A stretch of 21,508 bases of DNA from an uncultured Eubacteriales bacterium (lineage in GTDB: Bacteria > Bacillota > Clostridia > Monoglobales > UMGS1388), in assembly GCA_900551345.1 (NCBI GenBank), contig URVP01000007.1, positions 1 through 21,508 on the forward strand, written 5' to 3'. Position 1 is the stretch's first letter, and the number at the start of each line of letters is the position of its first letter. Below, in pieces: positions 9,084 to 16,534 of this stretch. The position numbers and the translations under genes were made by a program. The notes under the pieces are model-generated. The model made no database searches. It saw nothing but the letters and a program-made list of their open reading frames with translations, and was not told the origin of the DNA.

Positions 9084-11033
9084 TTACAGTTCGGGTATGA
9101 TAGCCACAGGAGAGGCTACTTGATTAAGTGTGGTTATTGAATCGTAAAAATAAAAATATGCAACACATGAATCTACATTATCAACTGAAGGGAACCTTGC
9201 TCTGAGGTTCACAGATTCGCCGGGCTGTATAGTTGTTCCGTCAGTAGTATCTAATACTAACCCTTTAAGTTCATTGGTATATCTATCTCGAATAACCACA
9301 AGCATCTGTACTGTTCGAGCTTCTTCTCCAAAATTTTTCAATTCAACCATTCTAAGAGCAGGAGATATAATATCAAATCTACCTGATTTAGACACTACTG
9401 AGAGATCATAGCCCCACTTTAAATCAAAAGAATATTCCTCCATTAATCCTGAAGAAGAAGTTACGGTTACAATAGCTTTTCCGTCAATTGTTTCGGGCAA
9501 AGTTATTTTTCCGATAGAACCGCTTCTAATCACACCGCTGGTAGAAGTATCCACCGGCACAAAGTAATTTCCGTTTTTTTGACCAGCATACACTACATCA
9601 GGGCATTTAGTTGTGATTTGTATTCGGTCTGCTGTAGCAGGATCACTCAAATCAAAGTCTTTTGGAATTGTTATAACTCGATTTTCTCCGTCCAAGTCTG
9701 CATTGTACTCTTCAACGCCGTCAATTATAACAGATTGAAGATCTGTATTTGAATAGTATGATGAACCTTGCTCACCCGAATACATAAAAGTAGTTCTGTT
9801 ACCACTCTCAGTAGTTCTGTAAAAGAGCATTTCATCTATATAAATCTGCGACTGCCATATCTCTTTTACAAGATTTCCGCAAATTGTAACCGGTATAGGA
9901 TTTCCATTATCATCAAGTATCTGCTTTCCTTGTTCGTCAACTTGATAGGATTCAACCTTTACCAGCTTATATCTATCCGTAAGATCCGGCGGTACTAAAT
10001 ATTCTCCTGTTACAACATCGTAAATATATGTACCGTTCTCATCTTCTACATAAATTACTCCGCCATTTTCATCAGTAGTTTTTATGTAAGTACGATAATC
10101 TGTTTTATGATAAACATTTTCTCCATCAGCATCGGGAATATTTACATATCTTCCATTGGGATCCGGTTCAAATTCTTTGTTAAGCACCTCTGCTCTGACA
10201 TATTCTCCATTATGGAGAACATATGCACTTTGAATATCTATCATAGGCTCATTTTCATTATCAATAGGATAGACACCTTCTGTACCATCGAGTTTAAGGG
10301 TAGGTCTTCCTCCATTTGCAGAACCGAAAACTCCCGAGTTGTTTGCACTAATATTTATTCCTGTAAAACCTTCGCTAAAAGGTACATCTAAATCAGCAAC
10401 AACATAATGCCATTCACCGTCTGCGGGAATTTGTACATTAATAGATGCTCCGCTACCCGAAAATCTAATGCCGTATGAAATATTTTCCGGAGCAACTCGA
10501 TCTGTGGTGTCGGTCTTCATAGCTTTAGTCCAAAACGCTACTTTATTAACCCCTACAGTAGCTTCACTAAGAGTAAGACCAACTGATGCTCCTGTAGTAG
10601 GATTAGTATGAACAATTTCATTTTTGGTGGTAAAATAAGTATCAGCTACATTACCATACCCTTGTTGTGATTCTGCACCGCCATAACTACTCATATAGCC
10701 TGAATAAGCTGTGAGAACCATACATTCACCGCTTACACCCGGACCAAAATTAAGACCGGGGTTTGATGTTTTGGTAGACAACAAATTGTTGTACTTGCTA
10801 CTCTCATTATAGAGTATATAATCTTTAAGCTGTGTGTCATCATCAAATGTTTTTAAATAACTGTAAGGATAGTTCTCTATCGAAAAGTCCGGTTTAGACG
10901 CAACAGATACTGCATCTTCCGCATTATCTATGGTGACTTCTTCGGTTTCCGCTGCCCAAGCAGGAATAGAAATTGATCCCACAAAAACAAAAGCAGTTAG
11001 AATCACTGAAAGTATCTTTCTGAATTTATTCAT
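9084..11033 (-). CDS. Exported protein with CBM-like beta-sandwich and large insertion
   Basis: A 649-residue exported protein, probably carbohydrate-binding; I know no exact family. The start is the ATG at 11033, preceded by ACAGGAGTG. The in-frame ATG at 11105 lies inside the preceding gene and has no signal peptide, whereas starting at 11033 gives a clean one (1-27, cleavage AWA-AET). Residues about 60-265 and 392-406 together resemble the CBM11/22-like folds in the adjacent GH5: strands VNKVAFWTK and WHYVVADLDV, closing with IYIDEMLFYR. Between them, about 265-391 is an inserted hairpin-rich stretch with repeated Tyr-Val/Tyr-Ile turns (NGEYV, NGRYV, NGTYI, TGEYL). Residues about 425-540 look Ig/cadherin-like, and 545-649 form a final beta domain. 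No catalytic motif or wall anchor is visible. The gene lies 25 bp after the small SLH gene and 15 bp before GH5. Co-operation with GH5 is inferred from position. Confidence 0.85.
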   Translation of the reverse strand: MNKFRKILSVILTAFVFVGSISIPAWAAETEEVTIDNAEDAVSVASKPDFSIENYPYSYLKTFDDDTQLKDYILYNESSKYNNLLSTKTSNPGLNFGPGVSGECMVLTAYSGYMSSYGGAESQQGYGNVADTYFTTKNEIVHTNPTTGASVGLTLSEATVGVNKVAFWTKAMKTDTTDRVAPENISYGIRFSGSGASINVQIPADGEWHYVVADLDVPFSEGFTGINISANNSGVFGSANGGRPTLKLDGTEGVYPIDNENEPMIDIQSAYVLHNGEYVRAEVLNKEFEPDPNGRYVNIPDADGENVYHKTDYRTYIKTTDENGGVIYVEDENGTYIYDVVTGEYLVPPDLTDRYKLVKVESYQVDEQGKQILDDNGNPIPVTICGNLVKEIWQSQIYIDEMLFYRTTESGNRTTFMYSGEQGSSYYSNTDLQSVIIDGVEEYNADLDGENRVITIPKDFDLSDPATADRIQITTKCPDVVYAGQKNGNYFVPVDTSTSGVIRSGSIGKITLPETIDGKAIVTVTSSSGLMEEYSFDLKWGYDLSVVSKSGRFDIISPALRMVELKNFGEEARTVQMLVVIRDRYTNELKGLVLDTTDGTTIQPGESVNLRARFPSVDNVDSCVAYFYFYDSITTLNQVASPVAIIPEL

Positions 11034-11058
11034 TCTTTTCACTCCTGTCGCTTTTCTA

Positions 11059-12105
11059 TTATTGAATTTCACCGATAACCTCTGTAAGAACACGAAGTGC
11101 TTCATCGATGTTTAAAGGCGCTGCAGCATCAGCAGGTGTGTACACTGTCCTACCTAGAATAACCTTTAACGCATCTGCAAGCATACCGCATGTTGCAGTC
11201 TCGTTGGGTCTGAAGCTTGTGCCGTATTCCATCATAATTCCATTGTCTCTTAAAGCAGTCACCATACCTCTTGCATTATAGGGAATGTAATCCAAGTCAT
11301 CAAAATTATATGGTGCATCCGGAAGTTCATATCCCATCAAACTATAAATATATGACGCAAGCTGTACTCTGGTAAGCTCGTCTTTAGCATTCCTTACCAC
11401 ATCGGAAACTTTAAACACTTCTGAAGCTTTCGTCTGTGTGCCCTTAAGGTCGGCTACTGACAGTTCAACAGAAACAGTTTCATTACCATCAGGCACAATA
11501 AAAGCTGAAATCTTGTTAGAATAGTCATCATAACAATATGACATATCATTACCATTAGCCTTCAAACTTATAGAAGCGGGATCAACCGGGAGAAAACCCT
11601 CTTCTAAGGAAAATACAATCATATCACCAGATTGTTTAGCTGTAATATTCATCTCACCTGAATCTACGACTATAAGAACTATATTGCTGAATACAAGTGA
11701 TCCATCGGTTTTTTGAACAGCCATACAAAGACGATTAGGATATGTCTTCTCTAATATTGCACGATAGTCTTGCATATTAAATACAATATATCCTTCTATT
11801 ATATATTTTTTATCGATCTTTACGGCTTTTGAAAGGTTTGCTACATCAAACTTGTCCGGCAGAAAAGCATAATTTTGATTTATAAACAAATATGCCGAAT
11901 CAATTTCTTCTACTGGGACATCTATTTTACATGCCATATATGTATTTTTAGTTTCTACTGCATATACCGTTGTGGTTCTAGCAGTCAACGGTCTATACTT
12001 TTGACAGTCTGTCGGCGGCACCAGAGTAAGGGAATCTGCCATAGCTACTGTCATCATAGACAGAGCTACTACCAATGCTGCTAACGGAATTACTACTTTT
12101 TTCAT
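11059..12105 (-). CDS. Small exported protein with C-terminal SLH-like repeats; first gene of the operon
   Basis: A 348-residue exported protein that opens the five-gene operon. Residues 1-23 are a signal peptide (cleavage AMA-DSL). Residues about 25-230 form a beta-rich region without recognised motifs. The C-terminus has SLH-like sequence: the tail of one repeat at about 242-258 (LTRVQLASYIYSLMG), one nearly complete repeat at 267-317 (FDDLDYIPYNARGMV through FRPNETATCGMLADALKVILG), and a short remnant at 330-345 (LNIDEALRVLTEVIG). With only one near-complete repeat and two partial ones, anchoring may be weaker than in the other SLH proteins, or may depend on multimers. The start follows GAGGAGAGGATTAC, and a promoter lies about 35 bp upstream. 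Its place ahead of the CBM-like and GH5 genes suggests a shared surface role, which is inference. The SLH call is reasonable but the repeats are divergent. Confidence 0.83.
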   Translation of the reverse strand: MKKVVIPLAALVVALSMMTVAMADSLTLVPPTDCQKYRPLTARTTTVYAVETKNTYMACKIDVPVEEIDSAYLFINQNYAFLPDKFDVANLSKAVKIDKKYIIEGYIVFNMQDYRAILEKTYPNRLCMAVQKTDGSLVFSNIVLIVVDSGEMNITAKQSGDMIVFSLEEGFLPVDPASISLKANGNDMSYCYDDYSNKISAFIVPDGNETVSVELSVADLKGTQTKASEVFKVSDVVRNAKDELTRVQLASYIYSLMGYELPDAPYNFDDLDYIPYNARGMVTALRDNGIMMEYGTSFRPNETATCGMLADALKVILGRTVYTPADAAAPLNIDEALRVLTEVIGEIQ

Positions 12106-12140
12106 GTAATCCTCTCCTCATTGCATAATAATCTATATGA

Positions 12141-12169
12141 ACTATATTATTTTATATAGTTGTTTTCAA
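12141..12169 (-). promoter_or_regulatory. Sigma-A-type promoter of the five-gene surface operon, with overlapping inverted repeat
   Basis: Read on the minus strand, TTGAAA (12164-12169) is separated by exactly 17 bp from TATAGT (12141-12146); each box is 5/6 to consensus. Transcription would start near 12134, giving a short leader of about 30 nt before the ATG at 12105. An inverted repeat with 8-bp arms (AACTATAT at 12140-12147 and ATATAGTT at 12154-12161) covers the -10 box and part of the spacer and could be a repressor site. The repeat is almost purely A/T, so chance is possible. Confidence 0.7.
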
Positions 12170-12328
12170 TTTTATATTATGTTAAAAAATTTGTTAATGC
12201 ATATATTTAAACTACTGTTAGTGTGTTCATTTAAAACTATTATTTCACTTAGTATAAATAAGCTGTAATTATCAATTTGATTTATAAGTTTTTAATTGTG
12301 TTTACATAAAATTCCAATTTGCTTATTA

Positions 12329-12374
12329 GTCCCGATAAGGGTCGGGCATAAAAACCCAACCCTTATATAAGGAC
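12329..12374 (-). terminator. Strong stem-loop after the sugar-binding lipoprotein gene (terminator or 3'-end stabiliser)
   Basis: A 12-bp stem pairs 12335-12346 with 12355-12366 around an 8-nt loop. The one plus-strand mismatch becomes a G-U pair on the minus strand, so the structure is fully paired in the transcript of the lipoprotein gene that ends at 12390. An outer GTCC/GGAC pair (12329-12332 with 12371-12374) extends it past short unpaired bases. No U tract follows, so it may be a weak terminator, or an element that protects the 3' end and sets lipoprotein levels, rather than a classical intrinsic terminator. Confidence 0.6.
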
Positions 12375-12389
12375 AAACTATTATACTTA

Positions 12390-13994
12390 TTACTCTTCAA
12401 AGTTTTCAGGATGTGATTCGCAGAATTCAGTAAACTGTCTCTGAAGTTCGTCCCAAACTTCCTGCTTTTTATTTTGTTCCATTCTACTCTGCATCTCATC
12501 TATAAGTTTCTCACACTGAGCAGCACTTGTTGTACCAAGTTCAAGCTGAGATTTATATTCACCTTGTATGGTTTTTAGTGAATCGGTATATGTCTTAATT
12601 TCATCCAAGTTAGGACTGAAGCCAAGGGTCTGTGCAGGTATTGCTCTGTCATTATATTCTTTAAGTTTCTGACCTTTTTCCGGATCTTCAGTTGTTGTTA
12701 CATAATCAATAAATACATTACCCATTGCCCACTGGTTACCTGAGTTAGAATATCCACCGTCTTTGATTACCTCTACAACTTTAACCCCATTTGATGCTGT
12801 ATCAACTACCTTATAGTCCACATCTTCTTCACCGTATATAATGAGGTTATGAAGGTATTCATCAGTATTAAAGAGTTCAAGGAATCTCATACATCTAACA
12901 GGATTCTTTGAGGTTCTTGATATAGACATCATTGCACCAGGGCCAGCAGTAGAACCAAGTGTAATAGGAGTTACATCAACTTGTCCGAAATCGTAATTAT
13001 ATGTAGATTTAAGCTCTGCTGTTTTTCCGGGCTTTAAGAATTCTGCATAAGCGAAAGTTTTGCCAGCTTTAACTCTGTCGTTAAAGTCTGTAGCTGTAGC
13101 AACATCACCCTTAATAAGACCGCTTTCTACGAAATCACGAGCGATTGCGATACATTCCTGATATTCAGGAGTTGTTACAAGGTCCACATACTTTCCTTTG
13201 TATTCGGGGTTATCTCTCCACTTGTGTTCCAACACGCTAAGGTATGCTACACCTGCAGATGTACCAAGGAACTGAGTAGGAGTTCTCTGACCATCCCAGT
13301 CAATAGGATTGCTGAAGTCATCGGGATATTGAGCTTTTACTTTAAGAAGGTCTTCCTTTATAAGTTCAAATGACTTATAACGGCTGTAGTCATCATCATA
13401 TACCCAATTTTCAGGATTTAAACCCATTTCATCGACAATGTCTTGTCTGTATGTCCATCCGCGGTTTTCTGCCAATTCCTTAGGAACAGGAACACCATAT
13501 ACATGTCCGTCAGAGGCTTTACAGTTGTCAAGTGTTTCTCCAACTTCTTCATATATACCCGGCATGTATGTTTCAAATCTTGACTTGCCTGTGCTTTCTA
13601 CTATATCATCAAGTGATACCCATGCGCCAAGTTTAGCTGTATCTTTGTAAGCAAGCATCCAGCTAGCTGTAAAACAAATATCATAGTATTCGTTAGCCTG
13701 AATCTTTGCGTTCATTTTTTCCTGATACTCACCGGCATTAAAGTAAGTCATATTAACTGTTGCATTAATCTTGTCCTTAAGATATTCATTAACTTTCTCT
13801 TCAATTCTGTTTACTGCATCGTTTTCGGGCTTATCAGCTGCAGTATAGAGAACCCAGTTAATTTCGTAGCTATCCTCAGGAACTACGCTTACATCTTCCT
13901 CTTTGTATCCGCCATTTTTACTGCAACCCGCAAACATGGACAATACAAGAGAAAGACACAAAACTGCTAAAACAAGTCTTTTTACTGTTTTCAT
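12390..13994 (-). CDS. ABC transporter solute-binding lipoprotein, LplA/YtcQ type (oligosaccharide importer)
   Basis: A 534-residue extracellular solute-binding protein of the family 1 oligosaccharide-binding group, tethered to the outer face of the membrane. The signal peptide ends in a lipobox, MFAGC, with Cys24 as the lipidation site, followed by a polar linker and the binding domains. The length and the early YEINWVLYTAADKPEN-type strand match the long LplA/YtcQ-like proteins that work with LplB/LplC permeases in uptake of plant-glycan oligosaccharides. AAGGAGG lies 10 nt before the ATG. The gene is the third of its operon, 68 bp after the second permease, and it directly precedes the GH5 operon with only 284 bp between. 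That position suggests it captures products of the surface GH5 system. The ligand cannot be read from the sequence. Confidence 0.93.
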   Translation of the reverse strand: MKTVKRLVLAVLCLSLVLSMFAGCSKNGGYKEEDVSVVPEDSYEINWVLYTAADKPENDAVNRIEEKVNEYLKDKINATVNMTYFNAGEYQEKMNAKIQANEYYDICFTASWMLAYKDTAKLGAWVSLDDIVESTGKSRFETYMPGIYEEVGETLDNCKASDGHVYGVPVPKELAENRGWTYRQDIVDEMGLNPENWVYDDDYSRYKSFELIKEDLLKVKAQYPDDFSNPIDWDGQRTPTQFLGTSAGVAYLSVLEHKWRDNPEYKGKYVDLVTTPEYQECIAIARDFVESGLIKGDVATATDFNDRVKAGKTFAYAEFLKPGKTAELKSTYNYDFGQVDVTPITLGSTAGPGAMMSISRTSKNPVRCMRFLELFNTDEYLHNLIIYGEEDVDYKVVDTASNGVKVVEVIKDGGYSNSGNQWAMGNVFIDYVTTTEDPEKGQKLKEYNDRAIPAQTLGFSPNLDEIKTYTDSLKTIQGEYKSQLELGTTSAAQCEKLIDEMQSRMEQNKKQEVWDELQRQFTEFCESHPENFEE

Positions 13995-14019
13995 TTTGCT
14001 TATTCCTCCTTAAATTTTC

Positions 14020-14032
14020 CGGCATACTGCCG
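14020..14032 (-). promoter_or_regulatory. Short hairpin in the leader of the lipoprotein gene
   Basis: In the 68-bp gap between permease and lipoprotein genes, CGGCA-GTA-TGCCG (minus strand) forms a 5-bp GC-rich stem with a 3-nt loop, about 10 nt upstream of the AAGGAGG ribosome binding site. Such a hairpin can shield a processed 5' end and raise expression of the binding protein over the permeases. It is short, so it may be incidental. Confidence 0.4.
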
Positions 14033-14062
14033 TAATTTATTTAAAATATTTTTTTAACGAAA

Positions 14063-14989
14063 TCAGCCTTTAACCGCACCGATTGTGAGACCTGATATAA
14101 AATACTTCTGGAAGAATGGGTACACTATAAGAATCGGGCCGAGTGCAACCATACAAAGTGCCATGTTAGCAGTATCTGACGGTACCTTGGCAAGAGATGC
14201 CAATGCTTCCGAAGACCCCTGCATAGCCGCATTCTTCAGAGCGTCTATACTTTTAAGAATACTCTGGAGCAATGCTTGAAGATTAAACAAATCTGAATTA
14301 TCTATTAGCATTATAGGAAGCCACCAGTCATTCCAATACTGCAGCGTTACAAACAATGCGATGGTCGCAACACCGGGAAGTGAAAGGGGCATTACTATTC
14401 TAAAGAAAACTCTCCATTCACCCGCTCCGTCTATCTTTGCTGATTCAATAAGTGACGGAGGAATTGTGGTCTGGAAGAAAGTTCTCAAAATAATACAGTT
14501 CCACGCATTAAAGAAATACGGTATTATCATAGCCCAGATATTATCTCTGAGCCCGATTGCAACACATACCATATACCACGGAACCATACCACCGTTGAAA
14601 AGCATTGTAAAGAAAATAAAGAAAGTAAATACCATTCTGTATTTAAAATCCGATCTAGAAAGCGGATATGCGTAAAGAGCTACGATAAATACGGAACAAA
14701 TAGTACCTACAACTGTATTAAAAATCGTAATACCGTATGCGCGAAAAACGGTTATAGGCTTTGCAAAAACAAGCATGTAAGCTTCAAGGCTGAACACCTT
14801 AGGTATTACATGATAACCGTATTCAACGATACTGTTTCCTTCTGAAAAAGAAGCTCCCAGTACCAAAAGCACCGGATATATTGATATAAAACAAAGTGCA
14901 ATAAATAAAATATGTAACAATACATTGACCGGTGTGGAAACGCCGTTGTCAATTTTTCTGTTTGTCTTTATTTTTTCTGTTTTAGCCAT
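14063..14989 (-). CDS. Carbohydrate ABC transporter permease, LplC/YtcP type
   Basis: A 308-residue inner-membrane permease of the MalG/LplC-like group, one half of the transmembrane channel of an oligosaccharide importer. It has a short polar N-terminus, a first membrane segment around residues 22-45 (VNVLLHILFIALCFISIYPV) and about five more hydrophobic segments. The cytoplasmic EAA loop that docks on the ATPase reads ESAKIDGAGEWRVFFRIVMP. The C-terminus ends FFQKYFISGLTIGAVKG, the characteristic tail of this subfamily. The start follows a near-perfect AAGGAGGTGG, 14 bp after the preceding permease gene, so the two are co-translated or nearly so. The partner ATPase is not in the window. Confidence 0.94.
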   Translation of the reverse strand: MAKTEKIKTNRKIDNGVSTPVNVLLHILFIALCFISIYPVLLVLGASFSEGNSIVEYGYHVIPKVFSLEAYMLVFAKPITVFRAYGITIFNTVVGTICSVFIVALYAYPLSRSDFKYRMVFTFFIFFTMLFNGGMVPWYMVCVAIGLRDNIWAMIIPYFFNAWNCIILRTFFQTTIPPSLIESAKIDGAGEWRVFFRIVMPLSLPGVATIALFVTLQYWNDWWLPIMLIDNSDLFNLQALLQSILKSIDALKNAAMQGSSEALASLAKVPSDTANMALCMVALGPILIVYPFFQKYFISGLTIGAVKG

Positions 14990-15003
14990 ATGTTTCCACC
15001 TCC

Positions 15004-16008
15004 TTAGAATAATGAACGCTCAGGGTCAATCTTGCGTACGATTGCGTTTGTAGCAAGAACCAATATAAAGCTACATACAGACTGGAATAATCCGGCCGCA
15101 GTAGCAGGGCCTACACTGGCTGCGCCATCGATTTTTTTCTGATATACATAGGTATCAATAACCTCGGTAACGCTTTTAAGTGCACCCTGGTTACGAGGAA
15201 CCTGATAAAACAAACCGAAGTCAGCATTAAATATTTTACCAACATTAAGAGTACCCAGGATAATCATAAGCGGTACAAGCATCGGAATCGTGATATTTTT
15301 AATCTGCTGCCATTTGGTTGCTCCATCAATAACCGCAGCTTCATACATTTCCTGGTCAATTCCGGCAATTGATGCAACATATACGATACTGCTGTATCCA
15401 ACACTCTTCCAGAAATTCACGAAAATAAGAACATAAGGCCAAATTTTGGGGATGTTATACCACATTGCCCATGAATATGTACTTCCTGATGCATCTTTTG
15501 CAACGATGCCCAAAGCAGGAAGAATTGTGTTATTAACGGTACCTGCTACAGGGTTAAGAAATGCATAAACAAGATAACTAACAATAACGATAGAAAGGAA
15601 ATGAGGCATTATGATAATAGTCTGATATATCTTTTTACACTTAGTTCCTCTAAGTTCACTGAGAGCAATGGCTAATGATACTGCCAAAATCATTCCGCCT
15701 ATAATAAACACTAAGTTATATCCCAGCGTATTTCTTATAAGCAACCCTGCTTTATCAAGGAACAAAAACTTAAAATTTTCAAGTCCGCACCAAGGGCTGC
15801 CAAACATACCATCATACAGATTGAACTTTTTAAACGCCATTACAAGTCCGACCATGGGAGCATATGCAAAGGTCGCAACAAGAACAACGCCGGGCAAAAC
15901 CATTAAAAACAACGGGTAGTTTTTCAAAAATTCTTTTAAAAACTTTGACTGTGTTTTTGGCGTTGCAACTGCTTGAGTGCTGTTTACATTTGTGTCTACC
16001 TTTCCCAC
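15004..16008 (-). CDS. Carbohydrate ABC transporter permease, LplB/YteP type (GTG start)
   Basis: A 334-residue permease of the MalF/LplB-like group, the first gene of the oligosaccharide importer operon. After a polar N-terminal tail, YPLFLMVLPGVVLVATFAY is the first membrane segment and five further ones follow. The ATPase-docking EAA loop reads EAAVIDGATKWQQIKNITIP. The open frame extends to an ATG at 16074, but that region has no ribosome binding site, overlaps a likely promoter -10 and contains operator-like repeats. AAGAGG sits 8 nt before an in-frame GTG at 16008, which I take as the start and which gives the usual family length. The C-terminal IVRKIDPERSLF is also typical. It pairs with the downstream LplC-type permease and the LplA-type lipoprotein. 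Confidence 0.93.
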   Translation of the reverse strand: MGKVDTNVNSTQAVATPKTQSKFLKEFLKNYPLFLMVLPGVVLVATFAYAPMVGLVMAFKKFNLYDGMFGSPWCGLENFKFLFLDKAGLLIRNTLGYNLVFIIGGMILAVSLAIALSELRGTKCKKIYQTIIIMPHFLSIVIVSYLVYAFLNPVAGTVNNTILPALGIVAKDASGSTYSWAMWYNIPKIWPYVLIFVNFWKSVGYSSIVYVASIAGIDQEMYEAAVIDGATKWQQIKNITIPMLVPLMIILGTLNVGKIFNADFGLFYQVPRNQGALKSVTEVIDTYVYQKKIDGAASVGPATAAGLFQSVCSFILVLATNAIVRKIDPERSLF

Positions 16009-16035
16009 ATTTTTTCCTCTTTTCTTTATTAATAT

Positions 16036-16087
16036 GGTGCGCATTAGCGCTGATGCATTACTATCGGAGCACAATTATATGCGCACC
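16036..16087 (-). promoter_or_regulatory. Proximal promoter -10 with palindromic operator-like block before the sugar permease
   Basis: On the minus strand a perfect TATAAT (16074-16079) lies about 66 bp before the GTG start, though no good -35 box sits 16-18 bp upstream of it. Downstream, at 16041-16056, is a 16-bp near-palindrome, GCATCAGCGCTAATGC, with a central AGCGCT and a single mismatched pair. This resembles operators of LacI-family sugar regulators. A 9-bp inverted repeat (GGTGCGCAT at 16036-16044 and ATGCGCACC at 16079-16087) flanks both elements. A repressor bound here would block initiation or early elongation. No regulator gene is in the window, so the identification is inference. 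Confidence 0.55.
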
Positions 16088-16283
16088 GAAAACACTTAAT
16101 CACATTGCTTTCACAGAAAAAACACATTAAAGGCGCAAGTAATCCTATTGCAGTTAGCAAAAATTATAATTACAAGGATGCGCAACAGTGTCATTTCAAT
16201 GTAATTTTACGCAATATTTACAGAGCGAAGTTTGTCGTATTGTGTCAATGTATAAAATGAAAGCTACCCCACTCTGTTTAAAT

Positions 16284-16312
16284 AGTATACAACAAAATGC
16301 ACAAAAAGTAAA
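16284..16312 (-). promoter_or_regulatory. Candidate promoter TTTACT-17-TATACT for the oligosaccharide importer
   Basis: On the minus strand TTTACT (16307-16312, 4/6) and TATACT (16284-16289, 5/6) are exactly 17 bp apart. Transcription would begin near 16277, leaving a leader of about 270 nt before the sugar permease. In such AT-rich DNA some matches are expected by chance. Confidence 0.4.
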
Positions 16313-16402
16313 TGATATAAACTTTTTTATATGTTGTTTTCTTTACATATTGCGTATTTTTTTACAAAAAGCCTGTAGCATGTCAGCAATTTTTTAGTTT
16401 AA

Positions 16403-16431
16403 AATTTACCTACAGAAAAAGTTTTTGTCAA
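16403..16431 (-). promoter_or_regulatory. Candidate distal promoter TTGACA-17-TAAATT for the oligosaccharide importer
   Basis: On the minus strand a perfect TTGACA (16426-16431) is followed after exactly 17 bp by TAAATT (16403-16408, 4/6). It lies about 100 bp after the end of the nucleoside permease gene, so it could give the sugar importer its own transcript, starting near 16396. Confidence 0.5.
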
Positions 16432-16534
16432 TTTTCACAAAATTGTATATGTCGTACGTTCTTTAGATAAACTTTTCAATTAGCTTTACAAATAAAAAAT
16501 ACACAAAATGTAATTCTTGCAAGAGAATCTGCCG

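Larger units (their letters stand above)
16009..16534 (-). promoter_or_regulatory. 526-bp AT-rich non-coding region upstream of the oligosaccharide importer
   Basis: No gene is convincing on either strand in this stretch. It follows the last nucleoside permease gene and precedes the sugar permease start. It holds three candidate minus-strand promoters (listed separately), a palindromic block just upstream of the start, and scattered GCGCA-containing words: ATGCGCACC at 16079, ATGCGCAAC at 16178 and GGTGCGCAT at 16036. No strong terminator for the nucleoside importer operon is visible; a weak ATTCT/AGAAT hairpin followed by a T-rich stretch lies around 16490-16527. If the distal promoter is used, the importer mRNA has a leader close to 390 nt. 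Confidence 0.6.

Noticed and set aside
11034..11105. Longer N-terminus for the CBM-like protein, starting at 11105.
   Set aside because: It would overlap the preceding gene, lacks a ribosome binding site and would bury the signal peptide. The ATG at 11033 has ACAGGAGTG at correct spacing.
16188..16397. Plus-strand reading frame of 69 codons in the long intergenic region.
   Set aside because: No ribosome binding site, no protein-like composition, and it runs against candidate minus-strand promoters.
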